NCBI RefSeq assembly: GCF_038050405.1
Contig: NZ_CP150901.1
Span: 682,001-746,000, forward strand
Reading direction: 5' to 3'
Source of the DNA: Paraburkholderia sp. IMGN_8
GTDB taxonomy: Bacteria > Pseudomonadota > Gammaproteobacteria > Burkholderiales > Burkholderiaceae
DNA: 64,000 bases
Shown: positions 43,613 to 51,756 of the stretch, piece by piece
How the letters are laid out: the number at the start of each line of letters is the position of its first letter
Position numbering within the stretch: the stretch's first letter is position 1
Notes under the pieces: generated by a model
What the model was told of the DNA's origin: nothing
Databases searched by the model: none
The model's input: the letters and a program-made list of their open reading frames with translations, nothing else
Program-made: the position numbers and the translations under genes

Positions 43613-44050
43613 TTACTCCGGCATCTTCCGGAACGACACCGCAATCCGGTTCCAGCCGTTGATCGCGATCAACAGCAGCGTCAGGTCGGCGATCTCCTGC
43701 TCGGTGAAATGCGGCTTCACCGCGTCCCACACCGCATCCGGCACATGCGTTTGGGCGACCAGCGTGACCGCTTCGGTCCATTCGAGCGCCGCGCGCTCGC
43801 GCGCGGTGAAGAAGGGGGCTTCGCGCCATGCCGCCACTGTCGCCAGACGCCGCTCGGTTTCCCCGCCCTGGCGCGCGTCCGTCACGTGCATATCGAGGCA
43901 GAACGCGCAGCCGTTCAGTTGCGACGCACGGATTCGCACCAGTTCAGCGAGCGGCTTGTCGATGGTGCTCTTGCCGATGGTTTCTTCGAGCGCGATCATC
44001 GCGCGGGTGCCGCTCGGGCTGGCCTTATAGAAATCGAGACGCGGTTGCAT
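43613..44050 (-). CDS. Carboxymuconolactone decarboxylase/AhpD-like protein
   Basis: This 145-residue protein of the AhpD fold carries the redox motif NGCAFCLDMH near residues 47-56 (CxxC followed by His), as in alkylhydroperoxidase-like proteins rather than true decarboxylases. The rest (TERRLATVAAWREAPFFTARERAALEWTEAVTLVA, FTEQEIADLTLLLIAINGWNRIAVSFR) is typical of the family. It probably acts as a small peroxidase or thiol-reactive protein. It is divergent from a MocR regulator with a shared inverted repeat, so it is the likely target. Confidence 0.88.
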   Translation of the reverse strand: MQPRLDFYKASPSGTRAMIALEETIGKSTIDKPLAELVRIRASQLNGCAFCLDMHVTDARQGGETERRLATVAAWREAPFFTARERAALEWTEAVTLVAQTHVPDAVWDAVKPHFTEQEIADLTLLLIAINGWNRIAVSFRKMPE

Positions 44051-44114
44051 GAGCTGTTCCTTATCGAAAGTGTCCGCTTCAAGCGGGCGACGGAGGTAAG
44101 CTTACGATCTGTAT

Positions 44115-44133
44115 TGGTCGTTCGAAATGACCA
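44115..44133. promoter_or_regulatory. Candidate MocR operator TGGTC-N9-GACCA
   Basis: A perfect inverted repeat lies between the divergent AhpD-like and MocR genes, about 30 bases upstream of the MocR start and 65 from the AhpD start. It is well placed to control both. Confidence 0.5.
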
Positions 44134-44162
44134 TTTCTGGATTATTTGAGGTAACCACTCGG

Positions 44163-45641
44163 ATGGACATCCATATCGCGGTCGAAGGGCGTCACGATCT
44201 GTCCGGACAGATCTACCGGCAACTGCGCGCCGGGATTCTCGAAGGCCGGCTCGGCGGTGGCACGCGGTTGCCGTCCACGCGCGATCTCGCCACGCAACTG
44301 GGCGTGTCGCGCAAGACCACGCTCGAGGTATTCGAGCGGCTCCTCGCCGAAGGCTATCTGAACGCTCGCGCCGGTTCAGGCACCTTCGTCGCCGATGGGC
44401 TGGAGCGCTTGCCGGTGGAGCGCTCGTCGCACGCGCGAGCAGCGGTCTCCGCGCGCGAGCAGGCGAGGGCCAAAGGCAACGCCCGCGCTCGCGCCCAGCC
44501 GCTTTGGGAGCAGATGCCCGACACCTTGCCGTTGCCGCGGCCTACGGTGCCGTCACCGCAAGACTTTGTCGGCGGCACGACCGACAAATCGCTGTTCCCC
44601 TTCGACGTCTGGCGCCGCTGCGTGAACCACGCATTGCGCGTACAAGCGCGTGGCCGAGGCGTCTATCACGATGCGGCCGGCGAACAGGAGTTGCGTCTCG
44701 CGATCTCGCGCTACCTCGCGTTCAACCGCGCGGTGGCGAGCAATTGGGAGGACGTGATCGTCACGCAAGGCGCGCAACACGCGCTCGATCTGCTGGCGCG
44801 CATCACGCTGCGGCCAGGCGATGTCGCGGCGATCGAGGACCCCGGCTACACGCCGGCCCATGCATGCTTCACGGCCACCGGCGCGCGCGTCGTGCCGGTG
44901 CCGGTGGATAACGAAGGTCTGATCGTGCGTAAGCTGCCGGACAAGGCGCGGCTCGTCTACGTCACGCCGTCGCATCAGTTTCCGCTCGGCATGCCGATGA
45001 GTCTCGAACGGCGCGTCGAGTTGCTCGAATGGGCGCAGAAACGCGGCGCCGTGATCATCGAGGACGATTACGACTGCGAGTACCGCTTCGAAGGCCGGTC
45101 GATGGAGCCGTTGAAGAGTCTCGACCGCGCCGGGCTGGTGGCGTACGTGGGCACCTTCTCGAAGACGATATTTCCGGAGTTGCGGATCGGCTATGTGGTA
45201 CCGCCGGCGTCGCTTTTTGGGCCGCTTTTCAAGGCCCGCCAGATCGCCGACTGGCACGGCTGCACGCTCACGCAAACCGCGCTCGCGACCTTCATGCTCA
45301 ACGGCGACTTCGCCAGGCATCTGCGGCGCATGCATAAGGTCTACGCGGCGCGCCGCGCGATGCTGCTGGATCACTTGCGCGGCGACCTTGCGCCGTGGTT
45401 CGAGCCGATCATGCCGACCGCGGGCATCCATATGGCCGCACGTCTGAAAGCGCCTTTGACCGAAGCAGCGATTGTGAGCGCCGCGCGTGAAGCATCGATC
45501 GGTCTGTACGGACTCGCGCCGTTCCATCTGCGCGCGAAGCCGCAGCCCGGCTTGATCTTCGGCTACGGCGGCATCGCCGTCGAGCATATCGACGCGGCGC
45601 TCACCACGCTTGCCGGCATGTTGCCGCGCCTCGCCGGCTAA
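44163..45641 (+). CDS. MocR/PdxR-type regulator (GntR helix-turn-helix plus aminotransferase-like domain)
   Basis: This 492-residue protein joins a GntR winged helix (residues 11-80, LSGQIYRQLRAGILEGRLGGGTRLPSTRDLATQLGVSRKTTLEVFERLLAEGYL) to a fold-type-I aminotransferase domain (about 130-490). The pyridoxal-phosphate lysine is K334 in GTFSKTIFPELRIGY, and IIEDDYDCEYRF supplies the cofactor Asp. Such proteins sense PLP or amino compounds and often activate the divergent gene. The ATG was chosen because the helix-turn-helix starts soon after; the frame extends upstream into the operator. A short frame starts directly at its stop. Confidence 0.9.
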   Translation: MDIHIAVEGRHDLSGQIYRQLRAGILEGRLGGGTRLPSTRDLATQLGVSRKTTLEVFERLLAEGYLNARAGSGTFVADGLERLPVERSSHARAAVSAREQARAKGNARARAQPLWEQMPDTLPLPRPTVPSPQDFVGGTTDKSLFPFDVWRRCVNHALRVQARGRGVYHDAAGEQELRLAISRYLAFNRAVASNWEDVIVTQGAQHALDLLARITLRPGDVAAIEDPGYTPAHACFTATGARVVPVPVDNEGLIVRKLPDKARLVYVTPSHQFPLGMPMSLERRVELLEWAQKRGAVIIEDDYDCEYRFEGRSMEPLKSLDRAGLVAYVGTFSKTIFPELRIGYVVPPASLFGPLFKARQIADWHGCTLTQTALATFMLNGDFARHLRRMHKVYAARRAMLLDHLRGDLAPWFEPIMPTAGIHMAARLKAPLTEAAIVSAAREASIGLYGLAPFHLRAKPQPGLIFGYGGIAVEHIDAALTTLAGMLPRLAG

Positions 45642-45800
45642 ATGCGCGCGGCCAATGCGGCGTTACCCGAAGCCAACCCGGCGCTGGCGATCGCCTACCG
45701 CAACGGCGAACTCGGCATGCCGCGCGACGAGGGCGAATACTGGGCCTACGTGAAGGAGCGCGAGCGCGAGCACGATCTGAAGCACGTCAGCCGGCCTTGA
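45642..45800 (+). CDS. Small 52-residue protein of unknown function
   Basis: The frame starts with no gap after the MocR stop (TAAATG) and encodes MRAANAALPEANPALAIAYR, NGELGMPRDEGEYWAYVKER, EREHDLKHVSRP. It is hydrophilic with a charged C-terminal helix (EYWAYVKEREREHDLKHV). The rho-independent terminator lies 48 bases after its stop, so it is inside the mocR transcript. I do not recognise it; it could be a conserved small protein or the tail of a decayed gene. Confidence 0.45.
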   Translation: MRAANAALPEANPALAIAYRNGELGMPRDEGEYWAYVKEREREHDLKHVSRP

Positions 45801-45847
45801 GCGCGCGCTGAAAACGCCCGGTGATTTTCTGTCGCAGAGGAAGGAAC

Positions 45848-45890
45848 GCCGCCCCTTGCAGAGATTTTCGCTGCAGGGGGCGTGTTTTTT
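45848..45890 (+). terminator. Terminator of the mocR transcript
   Basis: CGCCCCTTGCAG and CTGCAGGGGGCG form a stem around a short loop, followed by GTTTTTT. Confidence 0.85.
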
Positions 45891-46198
45891 CTGCCGCGCC
45901 ACTGACTGCGATCGCGCTGCCGATGGATACGAAAGTGCCTGTTTCCACGCATCGAAACGAGCTGTAACGCGCGTTACGTGTTCGTATTGCAGCGCTCTTC
46001 GAAGCGCGCTTACCCGCGAAATACCCGCTAAAACAAGCATCAAAATGTGTTGCGCAGTCTGCGCCGCGCAACAAACCTTGGCTGTTATGCACAAAAGAGT
46101 CGCGCAAATCGTATTAGCGCTTGTAGAATCCGGCGTTGAAGCGTGCACATACCGTGCGCGCTTCGTGCAATTCACTGACCACAACAGGTAGGAGAAAC
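45891..46198. other. Promoter region of the HU-like histone gene
   Basis: About 300 bases of lower GC content, with no gene. A TAGAAT hexamer about 70 bases before the start is a candidate -10 element, but I see no strong -35. An AGGAG ribosome-binding site lies seven bases before the ATG. Confidence 0.4.
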
Positions 46199-46651
46199 AT
46201 GCCGACTTCCGCAAAAAAGGTGGCCAAGAAGGCTGCTGCCCCGGTACCGACCAAGAAGGTTGCTGCAAAGAAAGTTCCTGCGAAGAAAGCCGTCGCAGCT
46301 AAGAAGGTCGCCGTGAAGGCGTCCAGCGCACCGTCGCCGATCAAGGACACCTTCACGAAGGCCTCGCTGGCTGCACACGTCGCTGAACGCGCTGCTGTGG
46401 AACCGAAGACCGCCAAGGCCGTGCTGGCCGCGCTCGAAGACACGATCCTCGGCGCCGTGCACAAGAAGGGCGCTGGCGAATTCACGCTGTCGGGTCTTCT
46501 GAAGATCGTCGTGCAAGCTGTGCCGGCGAAGAAGAAGCGCTTCGGCAAAGACCCGTTCTCGGGTGAAGAGCGTTGGTTCCCGGCCAAGCCGGCTAGCGTG
46601 CGCATCAAGGCACGTCCGCTGAAGAAGCTGAAAGACGCAGCAGCAGGCTGA
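46199..46651 (+). CDS. HU-family DNA-binding protein with lysine-rich histone-H1-like tail
   Basis: This 150-residue nucleoid protein combines a Lys/Ala/Pro tail (residues 1-50, repeated AKKVAxKK and PAKK units, as in histone H1) with an HU/IHF domain (about 52-125, DTFTKASLAAHVAERAAVEPKTAKAVLAALEDTILGAVHKKGAGEFTLSGLLKIVVQ). The DNA arm FGKDPFSGEERWFPAKPASVRIKARPLKKLKDA ends the protein. The tail should add non-specific DNA binding to the HU fold. It is a single-gene unit with a strong ribosome-binding site and terminator, consistent with high expression. I recognise this hybrid as frequent in beta-proteobacteria. Confidence 0.9.
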   Translation: MPTSAKKVAKKAAAPVPTKKVAAKKVPAKKAVAAKKVAVKASSAPSPIKDTFTKASLAAHVAERAAVEPKTAKAVLAALEDTILGAVHKKGAGEFTLSGLLKIVVQAVPAKKKRFGKDPFSGEERWFPAKPASVRIKARPLKKLKDAAAG

Positions 46652-46724
46652 TCGCGCTTCATGCGTTGCCGCGGGTTTTTAACTGCGGCGAACGCGTGAG
46701 CCGACCGGCAATGCAGGTTGTCTG

Positions 46725-46759
46725 AATCCCCGCGGGTGCGAATCCGCGGGGATTTTTTT
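46725..46759 (+). terminator. Terminator of the HU-like gene
   Basis: AATCCCCGCGG and CCGCGGGGATT form an 11-bp stem around GTGCG and AAT, followed by seven Ts. Confidence 0.92.
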
Positions 46760-47099
46760 ATGCACGTTCCCGGTGGTTTTGCGAGTCGCCCGGAAACGCG
46801 CCGTCAACGTGCCGCGAACCTGATGCGAGTTCGGTGCGAGTTCGGTGTCGCGGCGGCGCAGGTTCGGGTCTAATTTTGAGATGGCCGCCGCGGTGCCGAA
46901 CATGCACCGTACTAGCGCATCATGGGCCGCCGCAGTACGATGGCAGCGAGGCTATGCCGGTCGGGATGCTCCGTTCGCGTGCATGTGCGGCGTTTTACAC
47001 GCGAAAAAGCTCAATGGCATAGCGCTTGCTTCAACGATTGTCGAACACCGAATGCGCAGCGCATTCGCCTTCTATCCGACAACAAGAGCGGGGCGTGAC
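46760..47099. other. Leader region of the second ATP-grasp cluster
   Basis: About 340 bases without a credible gene. A short direct repeat (TGCGAGTTCGG twice) lies near its left side. The frame of the ATP-grasp gene is open through part of this region, so an earlier start cannot be excluded, but the protein character is poor there. Confidence 0.4.
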
Positions 47100-48509
47100 A
47101 TGCGATGCTATGACGAGATGCGTCATCACGACGATGCCGTGCGGCCACACTACGCACGCTTCGAACGATGGTTGGTGAAGCAGGGTAATGAAGCGATCGC
47201 GCGCAAACGCGCCGAAGCGGACCTGCTATTCCGCCGGGTCGGCATCACCTTCGCGGTAAACGGCGATTTGTCGGGTACCGAGCGGTTGATTCCCTTCGAC
47301 CTGATTCCGCGCATCATTCCGCGCAGCGAATGGCAGACGCTGGAAGCGGGTTTGCGACAGCGCGTGCAGGCGCTCAACCTGTTCATTCACGACGTTTATC
47401 ACGAGCGCAATATCGTGCGCGCCGGGATCGTGCCGGCCGAGCAGGTCTATACGAACGCGCAGTACCGGCCCGAAATGCAGGGCGTGAATGTGCCGCTCGG
47501 TGTTTACGCGCATATCGCCGGAGTCGACGTGGTGCGCGCCGGCGACGAGGGCGCGTTCTACGTGCTCGAAGACAACCTGCGGGTGCCGTCCGGTGTGTCC
47601 TACATGCTGGAAAATCGCAAGATGATGATGCGGCTGTTCCCGGAACTGTTCGTGCAGAACCGCATTGCGCCTGTCGCGCACTATCCCGATCTGCTGCTCG
47701 ATACGTTGCGTTCGGTGGCGCCCGAAGGCGTCGACGATCCGGTTGTCGTGGTGCTCACGCCGGGCATGTACAACTCCGCGTATTTCGAGCACACGTTCCT
47801 CGCGCAGCAGATGGGCGTCGAACTGGTGGAAGGCAAGGATCTGTTCGTCGACGACAACTACGTGTTCATGCGTACCACGCAGGGGCCGAAGCGCGTCGAT
47901 GTGATCTACCGCCGCGTCGACGACGACTTCCTCGATCCGCTCGCATTCCGTAACGATTCGGCGCTCGGCGTGCCGGGCCTGTTGACCGCGTATCGCGCCG
48001 GGCGCGTCGCGCTCGCAAATGCGATGGGCACCGGCATCGCCGACGACAAATCGATCTACCCGTACGTGCCGGAGATGATCGAGTTCTACCTCGGCGAAAA
48101 GCCGATCCTCAACAACGTGCCGACCTACCAGTGCCGCAAGCCCGACGATCTCGCGTACACGCTGGCACATCTGCCCGAGCTCGTCGTGAAGGAAGTGCAC
48201 GGTGCGGGCGGCTACGGGATGCTGGTGGGACCGGCCTCGACGAAAGCCGAAATCGAATCGTTCCGCGAACGCCTGATCGCGCGCCCGGCTGGCTATATCG
48301 CGCAGCCGACGCTGGCGTTGTCGGCGTGTCCGACTTTTGTCGAAGCAGGCATCGCGCCGCGCCATATCGACTTGCGACCCTTCGTGCTGTCCGGCAAGAC
48401 CGTCACGATGGTGGCGGGCGGGCTGACGCGCGTGGCGTTGCAGGAAGGCTCGCTAGTCGTCAATTCGTCGCAAGGGGGCGGCACCAAGGACACCTGGATG
48501 GTCGACTGA
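47100..48509 (+). CDS. Circularly permuted ATP-grasp protein, stand-alone
   Basis: This 469-residue protein is the single-domain paralogue of the ATP-grasp half at 12.5 kb. It has FDLIPRIIPRSEWQTLEAGLRQRVQALNLFIHDVYHERNIVRAGIVP, EDNLRVPSGVSYMLENRKMMMRLFPELF, VVVLTPGMYNSAYFEHTFLAQQMGVELVEGKDLFVDDNYVFMRT and KEVHGAGGYGMLVGP, ending SSQGGGTKDTWMVD. An amide-ligase reaction with ATP is expected. The ATG with GGGG upstream is preferred over longer in-frame starts. Alpha-E and transglutaminase genes follow. The gap of 140 bases to the alpha-E gene is the largest in the cluster. Confidence 0.88.
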   Translation: MRCYDEMRHHDDAVRPHYARFERWLVKQGNEAIARKRAEADLLFRRVGITFAVNGDLSGTERLIPFDLIPRIIPRSEWQTLEAGLRQRVQALNLFIHDVYHERNIVRAGIVPAEQVYTNAQYRPEMQGVNVPLGVYAHIAGVDVVRAGDEGAFYVLEDNLRVPSGVSYMLENRKMMMRLFPELFVQNRIAPVAHYPDLLLDTLRSVAPEGVDDPVVVVLTPGMYNSAYFEHTFLAQQMGVELVEGKDLFVDDNYVFMRTTQGPKRVDVIYRRVDDDFLDPLAFRNDSALGVPGLLTAYRAGRVALANAMGTGIADDKSIYPYVPEMIEFYLGEKPILNNVPTYQCRKPDDLAYTLAHLPELVVKEVHGAGGYGMLVGPASTKAEIESFRERLIARPAGYIAQPTLALSACPTFVEAGIAPRHIDLRPFVLSGKTVTMVAGGLTRVALQEGSLVVNSSQGGGTKDTWMVD

Positions 48510-48650
48510 CGGGCTTGCCGAGGGTGTTGCTCATGCAATGCACCGGCAACCCAACAAGCCGGCGACGCACCTCAAACGCCGCCGGCGCACACGGATAACC
48601 AGCGCGAGCCTTTTTCAAAGGCTTCGCGCCATCAGATACGGAACGCCGTC

Positions 48651-49601
48651 ATGCTAAGCCGCACCGCCGATCACCTCTTCTGGATGGCCCGCTACATGGA
48701 GCGCGCGGAGAACACCGCCCGCATGCTCGACATCAACCTGAAGGCGCAGTTGTTGCCGCAGACGCCCGAGCAGGAAGCGCGCGCGCAACGCTCGGTGCTG
48801 CGCATCTCCGAGCTCGAAACCGCGTTCGCGCAGCGCTACGACGAACCGACCCGCGAAAACGTGCTCGATTTCATGGTGGCCGATTCGACCAATCCGTCGA
48901 GCATTCATTCGTGTTTGCAGGCCGCGCGCGAAAACGCCCGCGCGGTACGCGGCACGTTGACGACCGAATGGTGGGAAACCATCAACGACACCTGGCTGGA
49001 ATTCAACGAGCGCACCGCGTCCGGTCAGGCCGCGGGCAACCCGGGCGCGCTGTTCGAGTGGGTGAAGTTCCGCTCGCATCTGTCGCGCGGCGTGACGATC
49101 GGCACCGCGCTGCAAGACGACGCGTTCTTCTTCACGCAGCTCGGCACGTTCCTCGAACGGGCCGACAACACCGCGCGGATTCTCGACGTGCGTTTTGCCG
49201 ACGTCGAACCGAATTCACGCGACGCCGCGCGCCAGCTCGAAGATTTCTACTACTGGACCTCGATTCTCAGCTCGGTGTCGGCGCTCGAAATCTATCGCAA
49301 GGTGTATCGCGATGTCGTGACGCCGGCGCGGGTGGTCGAACTGATGATCCTGAACCAGCAGATGCCGCGCTCGCTGCTGGCGTCGCTCGAAGGCGTCTGC
49401 GCGAATCTGGCGATGCTGCGCACGCAGGGCTCGAACCAGTGCGAACGCTTCGCCGGCAAGCTGCGCGCCGAGCTGGTGTACTCCGACATCCGGCAGATTT
49501 TCGAAACCGGCCTGCACGCCTATCTCACGCAGTTCCTTGCACGCGTGTTCGAACTCGGCAATCTGGTCGCCCGCACCTATCTGATGCTGCCAGTCGCCTG
49601 A
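48651..49601 (+). CDS. Alpha-E domain protein (DUF403)
   Basis: This 316-residue, all-helical protein opens with the family signature MLSRTADHLFWMARYMERAENTARMLDINLKAQL, which the fused copy at 14 kb shares (SSRAAENLFWAGRYGERSENN). Further blocks are FDEAL-free NPSSIHSCLQAARENARAVRGTLTTEWWETIND and ALEIYRKVYRDVVTPARVVELMILNQQMPRSL. The family always goes with circularly permuted ATP-grasp proteins; its chemistry is unknown. The transglutaminase gene follows after 13 bases. Confidence 0.9.
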   Translation: MLSRTADHLFWMARYMERAENTARMLDINLKAQLLPQTPEQEARAQRSVLRISELETAFAQRYDEPTRENVLDFMVADSTNPSSIHSCLQAARENARAVRGTLTTEWWETINDTWLEFNERTASGQAAGNPGALFEWVKFRSHLSRGVTIGTALQDDAFFFTQLGTFLERADNTARILDVRFADVEPNSRDAARQLEDFYYWTSILSSVSALEIYRKVYRDVVTPARVVELMILNQQMPRSLLASLEGVCANLAMLRTQGSNQCERFAGKLRAELVYSDIRQIFETGLHAYLTQFLARVFELGNLVARTYLMLPVA

Positions 49602-49614
49602 CGGAGTTTTTTAT

Positions 49615-50415
49615 ATGTACCTGACGATCCGCCACGACACCGCCTATCGCTACGAAGCGACTGTCCATTATTCGATCCAGCAACTGCGTCTGACGCCGGC
49701 AAGCGGCGCCTCGCAGGTGGTGCGGCGCTGGAGCATCGATGCGCCCGGCAAGCTCGACGCTACCTTCGACGCTTACGGCAACGTGCTGCACACGCTGGTC
49801 ATCAACAAGCCGCATAGCGAGATCCGTCTGCATGTGGCCGGAGAAGTGGACACGATTCCGCTCATCGACGGTCACCTGCCCGACAGCGTCGGGCCGATTC
49901 CGCTCGAGCACTTCACCTGTGCGACGCGTCTCACCGAAGCCGACGCCGCAGTCCGTGAACTGGCCGAATCGGTGCCGGTCCTGACGACCTCGAGCGGCCT
50001 GATCGAACTGTCCGAACAGATCATGCAGCGCGTGAAATACCGCTCGGGCATCACCGAGGTGACCAGCACCGCTGCGCAAGCGCTCGCGCTCGGCAACGGC
50101 GTGTGCCAGGACCACGCGCATCTGATGCTGGCCTGCTGCCGGGCGCGCGGCATTCCAGCGCGGTACGTGAGCGGCTACATCGAACCGGGCGACGTGCCGC
50201 ACGGGGCGAGCCATGCATGGGTCGACGTGTGGCTCGACGGCCGCGGCTGGATTTCCATCGACGTGACGCATGCCGCGTTTGCCAGCGAAAGCTACTGCCG
50301 GCTCGCCGTCGCGCGCGATTACGAAGCCGCCGCGCCGGTGCGCGGCCGGCGTATCGGCGGGCTGGAAGAGGAGTTGAAGGTGTCCGTGACGGTCAGTGCA
50401 CAGCAGTCGCAATAG
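49615..50415 (+). CDS. Transglutaminase-like protein of the second cluster
   Basis: This 266-residue protein has the N-terminal beta domain (MYLTIRHDTAYRYEATVHYSIQQLRLTPASGASQVV) and the complete triad C164 (NGVCQDHAHLMLACC), H200 (GASHAWVDVW) and D216 (WISIDVTHA). It is a paralogue of the 296-residue protein at 15 kb. GGAG precedes the ATG. It closes the ATP-grasp/alpha-E/transglutaminase set and is followed by the Anbu gene. The product made or trimmed is unknown. Confidence 0.9.
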   Translation: MYLTIRHDTAYRYEATVHYSIQQLRLTPASGASQVVRRWSIDAPGKLDATFDAYGNVLHTLVINKPHSEIRLHVAGEVDTIPLIDGHLPDSVGPIPLEHFTCATRLTEADAAVRELAESVPVLTTSSGLIELSEQIMQRVKYRSGITEVTSTAAQALALGNGVCQDHAHLMLACCRARGIPARYVSGYIEPGDVPHGASHAWVDVWLDGRGWISIDVTHAAFASESYCRLAVARDYEAAAPVRGRRIGGLEEELKVSVTVSAQQSQ

Positions 50416-50578
50416 CGGCTAAGAACGGCTTCAGAGGTCCGGGAGGGTTGGCGCGAACACGCGTCAGCCCGCACAGCTTGCAGAAAAGGCCCGCAAAGAC
50501 CCTAATACGCAATAAAGGCGCACGCGCGCCGCATTACAATAGCGGCGTTATGTCGTTTTTTTGCGGGTACTTTTTCTT

Positions 50579-51451
50579 ATGACCTACTGTGTAGCGATGT
50601 CCGTCGACGATGGGCTCGTGTTCCTCTCGGACACACGCACCAACGCGGGCGTCGATCACATCAGCACGGCGCGCAAGATGTCGGTGTTCGAGATGCCGGG
50701 CGAACGCATGCTCGTGCTGCTCGGCGCCGGCAATCTGTCGCTGACGCAAGCAGTGCTGCACGAACTCACCGAACCGGCCGATGCGGCCCAGCCAACGCTC
50801 TGGACCGCGCCGACCATGGCCGACGCGGCGCGCGTGATCGGGCGCGCGGTGCGTCGCGTGCACCAGCGTGAGGCTGAGGCGTTGCAGGAATTCGGCGTCG
50901 ACTTCAATTGCAGCTTCATTCTGGGTGGGCAGATCGCGGGCAACCGGCCGCACCTGTTCATGATCTACTCGGCAGGCAATTTCATCGAAGCGTCGGCCGT
51001 GAATCCATATTTCCAGATAGGCGAGGCCAAGTACGGCAAGCCGATCATCGATCGTGTGCTGACGCCTTCCACACCGCTCGACGAAGCCGCCAAGTGCGCA
51101 CTGATCTCGATGGATTCGACGTTGCGCTCGAATCTGTCGGTGGGTTTGCCGCTCGATCTGCTGGTGTACCAGAAGGATTCGCTGCGCGTCACGCGGTTCG
51201 TCTCGATCGATCACGACAATGCATACTTCGAGATGATTCACCGCACGTGGGGCGAGCGGCTGCGCCAGGTGTTCGGCGAGATTCCCGATCCGGACTGGCA
51301 GGAGTCGCCCGATGTGCCGCTGCAGCAGCGCGAGCGCACGCTGGTGCTGCATCGCGCGCCGGTAGGCGCCGACGGCATCGAGCATGAACTCGAAGTGAAG
51401 CCGGCGCAGACGCTGGCGCAGTCGGACAAGGCGAAGGTTCAGCGGCGTTAG
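50579..51451 (+). CDS. Anbu-type proteasome-like N-terminal nucleophile hydrolase
   Basis: This 290-residue protein is of the Anbu class related to HslV and proteasome beta subunits. After removal of Met the chain starts with Thr (MTYCVAMSVDDGLVFLSDTRTNAGVDHISTARKMSVFE), the expected nucleophile. Asp in FLSDTRTNAG and Lys in TARKMSV stand at mature positions 17 and 32, as in proteasome subunits. The frame extends upstream, but only this ATG places Thr second. A TACAAT hexamer about 40 bases before it may be a -10 element, giving the gene its own promoter within the cluster. No unfoldase such as HslU is nearby. Anbu is known to sit beside ATP-grasp, alpha-E and transglutaminase genes; its substrate is unknown. 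Confidence 0.9.
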   Translation: MTYCVAMSVDDGLVFLSDTRTNAGVDHISTARKMSVFEMPGERMLVLLGAGNLSLTQAVLHELTEPADAAQPTLWTAPTMADAARVIGRAVRRVHQREAEALQEFGVDFNCSFILGGQIAGNRPHLFMIYSAGNFIEASAVNPYFQIGEAKYGKPIIDRVLTPSTPLDEAAKCALISMDSTLRSNLSVGLPLDLLVYQKDSLRVTRFVSIDHDNAYFEMIHRTWGERLRQVFGEIPDPDWQESPDVPLQQRERTLVLHRAPVGADGIEHELEVKPAQTLAQSDKAKVQRR

Positions 51452-51535
51452 TCAGGTCGCCGGATCGTCAGATCGGGGCGGACGAGGCTTCTATCTAAAC
51501 TGCGAGCGTCACGCCAAGGTCGTCACGAGCCTGCT

Positions 51536-51560
51536 AAAGGCTTCGCTGGCGGCCTTTTTA
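51536..51560 (+). terminator. Possible terminator of the Anbu gene
   Basis: AAAGGC and GCCTTT arms flank a 10-base loop and a T-run (TTTTTA) follows. It is about 85 bases past the Anbu stop. Confidence 0.5.
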
Positions 51561-51683
51561 TTCTCTGTTGAGATCGTCCTGGGCGCGTCACGGTATGCGA
51601 ACGTGAGCATGCGTCCGTCCACGTCTTGCGCATGCCGGCAGGCTGCGCTGCGCCAAACTACGAACTACAAATCACGGACGAAA

Positions 51684-51720
51684 AAAACCAGCCACAGGTT
51701 TATCACCCGTGGCTGGTTTT
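51684..51720 (-). terminator. Terminator of the porin gene
   Basis: AAAACCAGCCAC and GTGGCTGGTTTT form a 12-bp stem. Read on the minus strand it ends in seven Ts, 36 bases past the porin stop. The plus strand could also use it. Confidence 0.85.
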
Positions 51721-51756
51721 CAACTGCGTATTGCTTCAGCAGTCCGTCAAGCTCGA

